Source: Tubiluchus corallicola (Eukaryota; Priapulida; Priapulimorpha; Priapulimorphida; Tubiluchidae). From it: DNA of 64,000 nt. Below, in pieces: positions 1 through 37,749 of this stretch. Below the pieces are notes generated by a model, which saw nothing but the letters and a program-made list of their open reading frames with translations, had not been told where the DNA came from and searched no databases. Positions within the stretch are counted from its first letter, which is position 1; every line of letters starts with the position of its first letter. The position numbers were made by a program, and so were the translations under genes. The stretch covers positions 1,075,001 through 1,139,000 of the forward strand of contig JAQGDQ010000014.1 of NCBI GenBank assembly GCA_030141605.1, written 5' to 3'.

Positions 1-433
1 GAGATTCTGACCCGTGATAGTTTTTCTATTGATGTTCCATGATAAAAAAGAAAATTTATTGGGATGGTGATTAATATCAAGTATGGGCAGCATTTGTAAT
101 GACACAGTAGCTAAGACTCTGATCAACAAATATTGTCTACCAATTTGGTTATACCGCTGCGAAATTGGCAGTGTATCAAACAAATAAGTTATTGTCATCA
201 GGGTGTAGTGGAACGCAGCTAATAGAAAAATATATGGCTTCAGACAAAATATAGTGTCAAATTGTTAATTTATGTTTGTGGCACAATGCCTGTGCGTTAT
301 TTAATAGGTACAATAGACACCCCATCTAATCACGTACTTTAATAAAAATCTGTTATCTTTGTAAGTTGTACATGTTATGCGAAATAAAATAATAATAATA
401 ATAATAATATGGTTATGGGCACTTCTAATTGGC
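1..433. other. Intergenic, AT-rich, no gene seen
   Basis: No convincing coding frame. A short (AAT)n tract lies at about 387-409 on the plus strand, directly after an AATAAA-like string, which resembles the 3' tail of a retrotransposon. A TTTATT at 54-59 (AATAAA on the minus strand) could serve the possible minus-strand terminal exon that ends at 434. Confidence 0.5.
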
Positions 434-622
434 TTAATATAGTTTGGTTGCCTCCACGAAGCTCTTATTTTCTCTTATCTTTCGGCACTTGGGACAAAGT
501 TGGTTTTTGTCACCGACAACTCTTCGTGCTGACGGAAATCTGTGAACGCAATACGTGCAGACGTTGGATCTGTCACTGATTTTTGGTCTTAAGCAAGGAG
601 AAGTATTAAGTGAAATTCTGCC
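434..622 (-). CDS. Possible terminal exon with paired CxxC motifs (partial, unidentified)
   Basis: On the minus strand a frame of 62 codons ending in TAA runs from a good splice acceptor (pyrimidine-rich, ...cctctag at about 623-630) to 434. It encodes CTYC and, 18 residues later, CPKC, separated by a basic stretch, which is a layout typical of a small zinc-binding ribbon or treble clef. Codon use looks more coding than its AT-rich flanks. The in-frame TAG just upstream falls exactly in the acceptor, as expected for a true exon boundary. No family was recognised and no upstream exon was found with certainty. A decayed transposon ORF is the main alternative, because the same frame reopens upstream between two stops. 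Confidence 0.3.
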   Translation of the reverse strand, partial: GRISLNTSPCLRPKISDRSNVCTYCVHRFPSARRVVGDKNQLCPKCRKIRENKSFVEATKLY

Positions 623-1147
623 CTAGAGGATGCAGACCAAAGGACTGAAGAGGACTGCTCAGCTTTTCTTGTGGACCTCGGCCCTCTGGTAGCGTCTTTG
701 GCAAGAGGTTCGCAACAATATTATAGCAAATTTTTCTAACAACCATTAGCCACTCTAGGTGTACAAAATATAAGAGCTTTGTGGCTTAGTTGATACATTG
801 TTTAGTTGTTTTATTATGAGTTTTATCATTTCAGACCTAAAGTAGTGACGTTCTTTTATCCTTATAATACAATTTTTAGTTAAATGTCGCATTGAGTTAC
901 TTGTGCTAGACTTAATAACCCGTGCATATCTGCAACCTTTTTATACAACTTGGCAAAGTGTAATCCGAGAATACAGCATTTAATGGCAGATACAATTTGT
1001 TGAGGCGAGACTGGAATGTAGCTTACAATCCAGATAAACAAACGTAAGTGCCTTAGTCACGTTGGAAGAGAATGCGCCTTTCTTCTAACGATTTCACAAA
1101 ACGTGACATCATTTCAATTTTGTAACTAAATCTTAAAATTCGTGCAG
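623..1147. other. Intergenic, no gene assigned
   Basis: The first 90 bases are less AT-rich than the surroundings and open in more than one minus-strand frame, so they could be a further exon or a transposon remnant. The rest is AT-rich with nothing recognisable. Confidence 0.4.
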
Positions 1148-1551
1148 TGAGGTCTTTTTCGATGCTAACCTTTTTAAATGCCTCATGAACCTTTCAATAC
1201 AACTGGCATCAACTTAAATTTAATTAGTGGTAATTAGTGATAATGAGCATAGGCGTACGAGGCGGGGGATCAGATGCGGTTGCCCTCCCAGGGCCAATGA
1301 ATTGTATATTTTCAGGACAAAAGCTGATTATTTTCAGGGCAAATAATTCTGAGGTCTTTTTCGATGCTAACCTTTTTAAATGCCTCATGAACCTTTCAAT
1401 ACAACTGGCATCAACTTAAATTTAATTAGTGGTAATTAGTGATAATGAGCATAGGCGTACGAGGCGGGGGATCAGATGCGGTTGCCCTCCCAGGGCCAAT
1501 GAATTGTATATTTTCAGGACAAAAGCTGATTATTTTCAGGCCAAATAATTC
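1148..1551 (+). repeat. Tandem duplication, two 202-bp copies
   Basis: Positions 1148-1349 and 1350-1551 are almost identical direct copies, with a period of 202 bp by eye. The unit includes the host flank, the direct repeat tgataatgagc and the left end of the MITE-like element annotated below. The duplication therefore happened after insertion. The near identity suggests it is recent, or that it is an assembly artefact. Confidence 0.9.
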
Positions 1552-1793
1552 AGTTTTAAAATTTCAAAATTAAGATTTCAAATATTCAAAAATTGTTAGA
1601 CTCCTGATTTTTTTAGTAAACGTTAATATAATTTGGACTCCTTGCATTTTATGTACTATTATTATTGCAGTGACTGTGAGGTGTCAGAAAATGATAGCCC
1701 CCATACTAAGGCAACTTAGAAAATGTTCAGGGCAAATTCCTTATGCCCCCCCCCCCTTGTGAAACTTCTTCCTGTACGTCTATGATAATGAGC
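1249..1793 (+). mobile_element. MITE-like non-autonomous element with flanking 11-bp direct repeat
   Basis: The left end reads ATAGGCGTACGAGG (1249 and again at 1451). The right end, read in reverse, starts TAGACGTACAGGAAG (from 1782). The string tgataatgagc sits immediately outside both ends (1238-1248, 1440-1450 and 1783-1793), as a target-site duplication would. Poly-G/poly-C stretches lie inside each end. No ORF is present. The superfamily is not recognised. Confidence 0.5.
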
Positions 1794-3823
1794 CCACCAT
1801 AGACGGTCTGGATTTATCCGAGCGATCCCTCGTGAATGGGTTATGTTTTACGGGCGATACTGAGTCCAATGAAAATACCAGTAGCTCTAAAGGCCAGTGT
1901 GCATCACATACATGCCAAGTAAAGGCTAAGTAAACTTTGACCGAACTGACTTTAGAGCGATAGATAGAAATTTCACTACATTCAACCACTTAGGAAGTTC
2001 TTGCAATTTCATGTCGATATCCACACTTTTTCATGACATCTCAAGAAATATTTCATATCCGGTACTTCGAGAACTCCATCCATAATTAATAGCATCATCA
2101 TTGCTGCAGTGACGATCTGCGCTCATTATTGTTGCCTTCACGTTACAAAGATTCATAAAATAGTAATGGTAAATGTTCAAACCCAATAAAGTAACTGCCA
2201 AACTTTAATTGTCTGTGATATTTAAGCATTTGCGCGCACTTTATTGCATTGTTTCCGCATTTGCTAGTAATAAATTTATCTTAACAATAAATTGAGAACG
2301 AATATTATCTGTCATGTGCCGGTAAACTGTATAATTAGTCTACTAAACACGAATTTACGACTTTAGGCCTAATTTCCAAATTTTCTTTGATTAATGAACA
2401 TTTTTTACCTAAATGTAGGTTTATAGTGTAAACGTAGACAAACTGAAGTTCAAATATGAATTTGGTACATAGAAAACACCATGTTACTTTAACTGTCGCT
2501 TAAGTATGTGATATATGTCCCCTGGCCATTTCAAAAATGCACCTAATGCTGACTGGATAGCACGCTCTCCTGCCTGAATGACTGGCTAGCTAGCTTGTTG
2601 GTTGGCAGATTGACAGAATGACCGTCTCACACCCGTAAGTATGAATCCGTATACGAATGACACACTGCTAACTAGGTCTACGTGTTTTAAAAAATGCTTG
2701 CAAAATTTTATTATGTGTTGCATTTTTACATTATGTAATGATGCACATGATATTTTTAATTTACACAGGCTGCCTGCAGACTGTGCTGGGATTTATGTTC
2801 TTTTGGCATGAATAATTGATTGCGAGCTCATCTCCAGAACGTCGTGTTTCATGAAAGGATTAAACATTAATAAGCGCGTAAGTAAGCAGCACGTAATGAA
2901 ATGATAATGACATGAACTATATGAGATAAAAGCTCATAAAACGATTTATAGCATCTGTGGGTAGCTTGTTTTTAAAGAACGCACGCTTGTAAAGCCCACG
3001 GAGGTGATATCTTCAAAGTATGTGTTTGTTACTCAATCTATTCATACGCTTGTACTTGTTTGGCTGTGAGTGAAATGTTATAAAAATGTTATTTTGCTAA
3101 TACTGTAGCTGTACCAATCATTGATTTGCCGATATCAATAATTTCAGCTTTTTCTTAGCTAACTGTTGGGCTAATTATTAAACTGACAGAAGCGATTCAT
3201 TTATTTTTTCTGTAAAAATTAATCAAAAAACTTATCAGTCCACCATTATGGACTATCTTCAGGTGAAAAAGGTAAAGCCCAGATGATGACTAAAATAATA
3301 CTAGTTTCTGGGTTTTGTAACTTAAACGCGTTTACTGAAAATCAAAGTAAATTCACGTGAAAGAACATAATCATAAAAATCCATAGAAAATGAGGAAAAA
3401 ATCACAGCAGCATTAATCACGCTCTCACACAATAGCACTGAAGATTATGGAAAGAATGATGAATTGTGAAAAACTCATTGGATCATACGTAAGAAAATTT
3501 AGTCAAACTGTTTGTGATGGGTTAAGCAGAGATCAAACTGTTTATGGTGTGCTATTAGAAGACACTATCACGAGAGCGCCAAAGAGAAGAAAGATATGCT
3601 CTATATAGAAAACTTTACAGACTGAGCAAGAAAACCAAAACAAATTCTAGATTCACAGTAATTTCCATTTTGCGAATTATTATAGATTAAAATATAAATT
3701 AAAACACTCACGAATCACAGTTCCAAATTAACTAAATTTATGCTTTTCCGCCATGTAGGTGACGCTTTCTTTCATGACACTTTAGTTTCTGTAAGTATCC
3801 AAGAAACGTACCTATAGAACGTG
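1794..3823. other. Intergenic, nothing recognised
   Basis: AT-rich DNA without a supported exon, RNA gene or clear repeat. A short imperfect duplication around aaactgttt occurs at 3500-3550. Confidence 0.4.
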
Positions 3824-3947
3824 TTTTATTGATTAGTACACGAATAGCAGCATGTACACGAATCTGTGTGCCTGTTTACATAGACGCAATAAAATTCTAA
3901 ACTGAATAGTTCGGGCTCTCGGGGAAAAATGCTGGAAACTATCAGAT

Positions 3948-4130
3948 GGGCCAGAAGGACAAGTTTGAAGAGGAAGTGCATATTTCGGAAAGCACCATCC
4001 GTTCTGTAATGATCTGCTGCGATTTATCGACACTATATTTTTTTCTGTTGGTGTCATCAGAGACAAGCACACAGCTGACACAAAGCATGCCGAAATCTTC
4101 CATCATGTACTTTGACACTGCAATTTCCGT
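3948..4130 (-). CDS. Weak candidate terminal exon (unidentified)
   Basis: On the minus strand a frame of about 60 codons ends in tandem stops TGA-TAG at about 3943-3948. It is preceded by a fair acceptor (ttgcag near 4131), and an AATAAA (TTTATT at 3824-3829) lies about 120 nt downstream. The composition is richer in GC than its surroundings. The product is unknown. A plus-strand frame of similar length overlaps it, so chance cannot be excluded. Confidence 0.18.
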
Positions 4131-4257
4131 TTCGACGTATTTACTTTCGACAGTATGTAGGAAGATTGCTCAGATAACATTTACTTCATGGGGTCTTTTG
4201 AGACAATAAAAAAGGATTAAGTAGAGTATTACAGATAGCAATGTTGGGTCGCGCATA

Positions 4258-4963
<706 letters not shown>

Positions 4964-5856
4964 AAAGTGGTGCTTCTTTACTTTACTTTAGTTGTTTCTC
5001 CCAAAATTGACATTTTTCCAATTTGAAATGAGTGTGAGCAAAGAAAAGTAGCAACATTGAACTTCTCAACTTCGGTTGCCCTCTGATAGATTCGTGGTAC
5101 AACTGATTTTGTACCTTCTAGTTTTTTGATTGTCTATGCTCTTTGCACTCCTCTTTCAGAATGTAAAAGGTCCTCGTTTAATTCTGGATACCAAACAAAA
5201 TATTATTCATTCTATAGATTATTGTATATAGTCCACTGTATTATCTTACGTATTTTTAATGATAAATATCGTATGTAAGTCTCAAGGTGTCTTATTTACT
5301 TATTTATTTATTTAGCAAGAACATTTATAAAAACTACATAGCATAAGTGCGCTCTACCGCTGTCTGATGTTGTAGACGAGGCATTATCGGACACGCACGG
5401 GATAAACAACCATTACCGCATCCTTCCAGTTTTTGTAGCGTAAATGAAAAACTAATATGGATCACGTAAGCAAGAAGAATTCTGTTAACATTTACACAAC
5501 ATTTACGCAATATAATTACCCAGTGTATCAGTTGTCCCGAGACCTTGGTATTATGATGGCAAATACGACTTTAACTAAAGCTTATTATATCGAAATATCT
5601 AAAAAAGCAAGTAGAATAGTGAAAATATTATTCAGAAAATTATTGTTAACATATTGTTAATTCTATTTGCAGTGTGATCTATGCAAGCCCTGGCCGCCCA
5701 ATATAGAACACGCTAAAAGTAACATTAAATATTCCATCACAAAAAAATTTAAAATTTACCAACATTGTGAGCTTGTGGGCTCACTTTCACTGTGTTCATT
5801 TTTAATTGCTAATTGTTGTAAAAAGCGATGAGTTATAAATGTATCGTGCTTTCAAG
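4964..5856. other. Intergenic, nothing recognised
   Basis: AT-rich sequence with a few short TTTA repeats near 5295-5315. No supported gene. A 67-codon plus-strand frame at 5457-5660 has no recognisable features. Confidence 0.4.
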
Positions 5857-5999
<143 letters not shown>

Positions 6000-6000
6000 G

Positions 6001-6215
6001 GAGCCATGAAATGTATTACTGCAGGAGACTTGAATATAGACGTCCTTAAAGAAAACGATATCAGCACACACAAGCTACTAATCTTCATGAAAACAATGGA
6101 TTTTTATTAATTGATTAGTGAGCATGTATATTCCAATAAAGTTGAAGCTGTCAAACAAGCTTTGTGCTGAATATAAAATAAGTGATCATTTTCCAATTAC
6201 TAGGATAACTGCTAA
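6001..6215 (+). mobile_element. Decayed LINE endonuclease (APE-type) fragment
   Basis: The plus strand encodes AGDLNIDVLKEND followed by a KLLIFMKTMDFY segment (from about 6022), the GDxN motif region of LINE AP-endonucleases. A second piece in another frame (about 6178-6203) reads ISDHFPIT, matching the conserved SDHxPI motif that ends the domain. Stops and a missing middle part (the PTR...D.I..N region) show that it is a pseudogene. Confidence 0.65.
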
Positions 6216-6971
6216 CCATCAAAATAAAGAATATCAATCTATCAAATATCATTGATATTTTGAAACAGACAAATTATGAGGGATCTCAAAAATGGTCCAT
6301 GGTATACAGTTGAATGTTCTAGTAATCCCTGTCGTGGGATTAATTCCCGATAATCCCCAATAATGCTCGGCATACTGTTTATCTACTTTTTCACCATTAA
6401 TTTTGGCGATGGTAATAGACTGACAAACATGTACGTACCATGTTACCTTATAGGGCTATGCACATAAATAAGCAAACGTTATAGATGGCGTTACACAGTT
6501 TTACAAACAAGAATTTCTCGAAATGGTACCTGGAACTAACTCGTAGCTGTTCGTGAGATGGAGTACTTCACGAACGTTATTTGTACGTAGTATTTCCGTC
6601 AAGTTCTGCGAGAAAAGAACAAACGAAAATTTTTCCATTTTGGCACCACATACCCGCCTTTCTTCACAAAATTTCTTGGATAGTTTTTGCCTAATACGCT
6701 AACTGTCATAACAAATAAAAAACAACATGACAGACAAGCAGCAAAACAAACAAACAAACTGTGTTGAAGCATAGCTTCCTTGGCAGAGATAAAAATAACT
6801 AAAATAATTATCCCCCAGTGTAACCCTAGCCCTTGTAGCACATATTTTACTAAGTGTGCCATTTTTTCCTGTGCAATTTTTACTTACAGTTTGTCAGTAA
6901 TTGTAGTGATTTAATTTACTTTGTGACATAATTTACTTAACTGACATAAAAATAATTATTTGACGTATTTG

Positions 6972-7345
6972 GGTTCTATATTGCTGACGAACAAATCAAA
7001 TTCTTTTATTTGTTCCAATAATGAATGCTTAACTTTGTCAAAATAATCTGATTTGATCTGGATTTTGAAAACTTCACTGAAGTGTGACCAAAATTTTTTA
7101 ATAATGATGTTCTGTCTAGGTCCAACAATGTTGTATAATAATTATGTTTCGAATTCCGTATGATAATTTTATAAATAACATTATTTCGTCTGGTTTTATA
7201 CAGTTCAGTTTCAGATGACTTATCAGTATCGCCACTTTGTTTTATCGTGCCATTTCATCTCCTCATTCCACCATCCTGGTAGTGTAGGATGCTTCACCCT
7301 TTTTCCTTCAATGGTGCATAAGCACAAGAACGCTTAACAGATGAT
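6972..7345 (-). mobile_element. Decayed LINE fragment: endonuclease-RT linker
   Basis: Minus-strand frames read KRVKHPTLPGWWNEEMK (from about 7300 downward), matching the P-x-W-W-N-x-E-I linker that follows the endonuclease domain in LINE ORF2. After a frameshift comes a YKTRRNNV...NSKHNYY stretch like the usual 'RN.v...SK..Y' segment. It is interrupted by stops and oriented opposite to the endonuclease piece at 6.0 kb, so the two are different insertions or a rearranged one. Confidence 0.5.
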
Positions 7346-7685
7346 TCGTGGGGGGTCACCAGAACGTTCAATTATATACCATTGATTCTATAATCAATCA
7401 TACATACTGTTGCAGTGAAACCTACTGATAAATTTACTAGCCAATACCAATAAACGTTTTTTGCTCATGAGCCACCTTTTTTGATTACTTTAAATTGGTT
7501 TTTAGGAAGCTAATTTTCAACTTACACGCACGTATAATACTACTAAAGTATCGATCAGGTTTGTTTGTTTGGTCATAGGCGTCTGTCTTTATTGATAATG
7601 ATAGCTCTGAGCATAAAGAAATTACCAAAGAAAATGCTCGCGACAAAAAGGAGAAAACGATTTTTCAACTTCAAGTGTTTTGCAT

Positions 7686-7703
7686 CTTCCTTTCATTCTC
7701 AAG
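7686..7703 (+). promoter_or_regulatory. Putative 5' TOP start and 18-nt leader of RPS29
   Basis: A cytosine followed by a pyrimidine run (CTTCCTTTC) lies directly upstream of the RPS29 ATG at 7704. This matches the terminal oligopyrimidine leader expected of animal ribosomal protein genes, which links translation to growth signalling. The exact start site is inferred. Confidence 0.5.
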
Positions 7704-10187
7704 ATGGGTCACCGAAATATATGGTTTAGTCATCCAAGAAAATTTGGGCAAGGTTCTAGGTGTTGGTGAGTGCGTTATTTTGTTTCTTATCGACCATTTT
7801 AGTGCATTTATACTATCAATTAATTTATGCATGTTACTGATTTGTGCGCGTTATAGTAAGGTAACGTTAGCGAATTTAAAATCTTGTGCAAAGAGGTGGG
7901 CGCTCGTCTCATCGAATATCAGGCGAAAATGCTAGGTTTGTTACACCTATACACTTGCACTCAAAATCGGTATCGGAAAATTTGTTTGATTCGTAGAACG
8001 ATTCTTTACATGTAATACAATTTAATTACAGGGCCATTACAGATATTATCCTAAATATCAGGAAATACTCTGTCTTTCTTTTCTTTACAGCAGAATAATT
8101 ATTAAAGTCATACTGCAGTAGGTATTTTATGAGTAGTTTCAGGTGTTGTTCATAGATTGCACAAGTCTTACCTCTCCTTTATGAAATTACTAAAAAAGCT
8201 ATGCGCATAACTAAAGTGTAACACCTGGTTTATACAGCTATAAACAACAATTTTATACAGCCCAAACTAAATTACATATACTCCCATAAAGTTTACATTA
8301 CCAAAAAACAAATCTCATTCCACAAAGTTAAATGGGGATAGTAATAACTAAATCTGGTTACATATATAAAGATATATGCTAAGCTGGTCGTTACACTATC
8401 TGTGTTAATTTTCCCAACTAAAACATGAAACTTTACAGAAATAAACATCTAACTGTATTTTTAAAGAGAATTAACAATCTTATCAGAATCCAGACTTTTT
8501 ACTGAAATCTGAATTGGTATTGGAATCTTTCGAAATTATGGTATCGTCCCATATCTTTCTATCGCCCTAAAAGTATTATGCTTACCAAGCTAATACAAAT
8601 TCAGACATTTGATTATGTTTTTCAGTCGAGTGTGCAGCAATCACCATGGTCTAATTCGGAAGTATGGTCTAAACATGTGCCGGAGGTGCTTCAGACAGTA
8701 TGCAAATGATATCGGTTTCAGAAAGGTTGGCAATAAGTTTATTTTTGAACTAAAATAAAATTAAATAGTGAATTTAATTATTTAACTATTTATTAGTTCT
8801 CCAAACCTTGTATACTTATTTTCGGATGGTTTTATTTATTTATGTAATGCGCCATTTTCTCCACAACTAGTAACCTATTTACGACAAGTTATATAAAACG
8901 AACTGCCTCAGTCTCCCACAGGTGACCTATTTTTATAATAATGTTAATTTATGTAAGTGGTAGGCTAATGCCATCATTAAAGAAGCATTACGGCAGCAAG
9001 AAAGGTCTGTGTTGTTGTTGACCAGTGTGTATAATGCTGGCATATTATTGGTCTTTAGTGGATGATTCTTCTCTTGTTTTGTGTGTTTTTTTGTTCTTGT
9101 TGTTAATATAGCTACAGTTATTGTCACCATATGTCGTCATCATAGCCATTGTTGCTGCCACCAGCATCATTGTTATGGTGTAGTGTGTGGTGTGGGTTGT
9201 TGTGTTGTGGGATGGTATGTAATGTGGTGTGGCATCGTGAGTGGTATGGTGGAGGATGTGGTGTGGTGTGAGTGGTACAGCGGAGAATGTGGTGTGGGAT
9301 GGTTATATTTTTGTAGTATGGTACTTATCGAGTAAGGTAGATGTGTGGGTTGTTGCTGTGGAGTTGTATAGTGTGGCGTGGGTAGCTGTGGAGTTGTATA
9401 GTGTGGTGTGGGTTGCTGAGGAGTTGTATAGTGTGGTGTGGGTTGCTGAGGAGTTGTATAGTGTGGTGTAGGTTGTTGCTGTGGAATTGTATAGTGTGGT
9501 GGAGGTTGTTGCTGTGGAATTGTATAGTGTGGTGTAGGTTGTGGCTGTGGAATTGTATAGTGTGGTGGAGGTTGTTGCTGTGGAATTGTATAGTGTGGTG
9601 TAGGTTGTGGCTGTGGAATTGTATAGTGTGGTGTGGATTGTTGCTGTGGAGTTGTGTGGTGTGGGTTGTTGTTGTGGAGTTGTATAGTGTGGTGTGGGTT
9701 GTTGCTGTGGGGTTGTAGTGTGGTGTGGGACTGTATAATGTGGTGTGGACTGAAGATTTTGATGTAGGTAATTAACAGTGATTCTCTCTGGTTGAGTGCA
9801 CAATTGATTATTTGAAGCAGTAAGCAGAACTTGCGACATCAAATATTTTTAAGTCATAGTGCAGAGGATGAATTTTACTTTCAATGAAACGTATTTAGTT
9901 TGTCTCGGGAAAGTTGAGCTAATTTTGCTTCAGTAAAAAGAAAATTATTTTTCTTTCTGGCTGTCTGCCTTGAGGCAAATAAAGAAATTCTGACAAGACT
10001 CAAAATATTTTAGGACCCAAAATCTTGTGCGATAGTTAGTCAACAGTTCTTGGGATTCCACATTTGCCTTTATAGATTCTGTGCTCTCAGTACAGGCAGT
10101 AAAATTCATTAACCATAAGGTGCTTGTATTGTTTTTTTGTTCCTTTGTCTTACCATTCATATTTTTGCTCTTTTTCAGTTGGATTAA
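7704..10187 (+). CDS. RPS29: 40S ribosomal protein S29 (uS14), three coding exons
   Basis: Coding exons are 7704-7765, 8626-8725 and 10179-10187, joined at GT-AG sites with consistent phases, and encode 56 residues, the usual animal length. The protein starts [19 protein letters not shown] and keeps the four zinc-binding cysteines (C21, C24, C39, C42) in CRVC and CRRC, around the conserved [11 protein letters not shown] segment. The last exon contributes only Leu-Asp-stop (TTGGATTAA) after a strong polypyrimidine acceptor. The product sits in the small-subunit head, near the mRNA entry side. An AATAAA lies 109 nt after the stop. Intron 2 contains a large minisatellite. The identification is firm; the exons are too short to appear as long ORFs. 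Confidence 0.95.
9345..9735 (+). repeat. 33-bp minisatellite in RPS29 intron 2
   Basis: About a dozen imperfect copies of a G/T-rich unit containing TGTGGAATTGTATAGTGTGG, preceded from about 9175 by simpler GTGG-rich sequence. Because the period is a multiple of three, several frames on both strands stay open. The longest (minus, 179 codons, 9303-9842) encodes an 11-residue Thr/Tyr/Asn repeat. I read these as repeat artefacts inside an intron. Confidence 0.9.
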
Positions 10188-10295
10188 GATGCATGAATTA
10201 CTGACAACCCAGCCGTACCTTCTGAAGATTATATGCAATGGGTATCATGGAAAATAATTGTAAAGTGTGTGGATTTTCAAACATAAGGATGTAAA

Positions 10296-10301
10296 AATAA
10301 A
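10296..10301 (+). terminator. Poly(A) signal of RPS29
   Basis: AATAAA 109 nt downstream of the RPS29 stop codon. It is the first such signal on the plus strand after the stop. Confidence 0.65.
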
Positions 10302-12221
10302 TGAGTACAATGTGCTTATGTTTCAATGACATATGTAGTTGCAAATTTTTGGGGTTTTAGTAAGCTTTTGGTGAAGTGATGTATTTAAAAACACCACCCT
10401 GCTCACCTTGAAAAATAATTCACTTTTCAGTTATTATTGTTCCAGATACACATTTTTACTGGATAGCGAATACCGGATATCGTCTTATACTTCAAACTGA
10501 CTTCTGAATTCGGATTATAACCGAATGATTAGTTAAATTTGAATTGAAAACTGGATAAGTTCGTCTAATGAAAAATAGTAACTGTTGCAAGCTTTAGTAT
10601 TTTCATTTAGTCTATCATTTTAAATGATCCTAGCTTACACACTAGGAGCTATTAAGCAAATTATGAAAGGAGAGTAAATAAGTAACTCAACGAGAAGATG
10701 CTGTACTTAATTACAGGTGGGCAAATAAGTGTGCACCAAGACAATTCATTTTACTCTGCATAAATCACAGACCACACAGATAGTATGCTTGCTAAAATAA
10801 ACAAAAAGCTGAAGCAATTGATCTAGATTTTTTGACTCTCGACAATCAAACCACTAAGAAGTGACAAAATAAGAACCCATTTAGAATTCTGCTGATGAGG
10901 TTCAGTTAAAACAGCCAAAATGAAAAATAGCTTCTATAAATTGTGGAAAAAACAGTGATAATGTGTATAGGCATTTTGACTTTACATGTTTTATTATTAT
11001 TATCAAGTTGGATGTAAAGTCGGCTATACAATGCTTTAAAATTTATGTAGCTCCCTGTAAAGTTTTGGCATGAACACCCAAACAGATTCTTGTAAAATCT
11101 GGAGGAATTCTGGCACTGTTGAAGCACAGCTAGTGCTGACAGGCATTTACCTGTCAACATAGACATTACATTTGAATGCTTTCGAGTTGCAGTGCTCTGT
11201 ATATACAGTTTTTGCTGAATTTATGTACGTGAAATGGAGATGAAATGCTCGTAAATAAGCTAACAAAATTTGGTACACACTGACTGAGCTAAAAATTTTG
11301 TTTTTACTGAAACTGAGTAAAATCACCACTCCTAGCAAAGACCACCAATAGCATTTTTCACAGAATGATTTTATCACTACTACAAGCACAATGTAGTATC
11401 GAGTTAGTATTTATTGAAGGGTGCATATTTCATCGTGCTCAGGGCTTGCTTATAGATTACAATGATTAATATTGATCAGTTGCATAATACAACCAACAAA
11501 CTCTATGACAACCTTTATTTTCTCAAAATCATTTCCACATTTGTACTGCAATGTAGAAAGTTAAATTTCTTTTTAAATTAAACTTTAGCATTATGAATTT
11601 TAACAAAATTAACTGACATTCTTACTATATTTAATCACAGTTACTGCATTTCATATAACTTAAAAAAGTCGACTTTACTAACACCTTATAATGACACCAA
11701 AAGCTCAAGAAGTTAGCACTTGTAAAATTAAGTCTAATTCTAAATATGAGAATGAAGGTAAAATTAAATCTATTTCTAAATATGAGAATGAAGTGCAACA
11801 CAGTGAAGCATAATTAAATATCCCTCACACACGTCTAGTTCAGTGACAAAAGACTAGAAATTTTTGTTAATTTGAATAAAATGTACGCCAAATGCATAGT
11901 GATACTGCAATACATGAAACATTAATGTTACGTGCATACCAAAGAAGCACATCGAAAAAAAAATTTCGCTTAGAGCACGGATTTCACAGCACTTATTGGG
12001 ATCAAATCACTTTAGCTAATTCTGTCTAAGAGCGCTCATCCCTATTGTGGAGCTCTGGAACGAATTTTTATTAACGAATTGCAAATGACATTTCTTAAAA
12101 CGACGTGAAAATTCCAGTATTTAACTTCATTTAATACATCAGCAAAGTTTACTGTTGTTTATGGCATGTCAGTTGGGATGTCAATTCATTAGGAAGCCTT
12201 CAATAATTAAGAAACTATGAT
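10302..12221. other. RPS29/EPRS convergent interval and EPRS 3' UTR
   Basis: No further exon is supported. On the minus strand, AATAAA signals for EPRS occur at 12072-12067 (150 nt after the stop) and 11519-11514. A short imperfect duplication containing ctaaatatgagaatgaag lies at about 11731-11795. Several 60-90 codon frames here show no recognisable features. Confidence 0.45.

Positions 12222-37749
<25,528 letters not shown>

Noticed and set aside
9303-9842. 179-codon repeat protein on the minus strand
   Set aside because: It lies wholly in an RPS29 intron, and every frame of the 33-bp repeat stays open.
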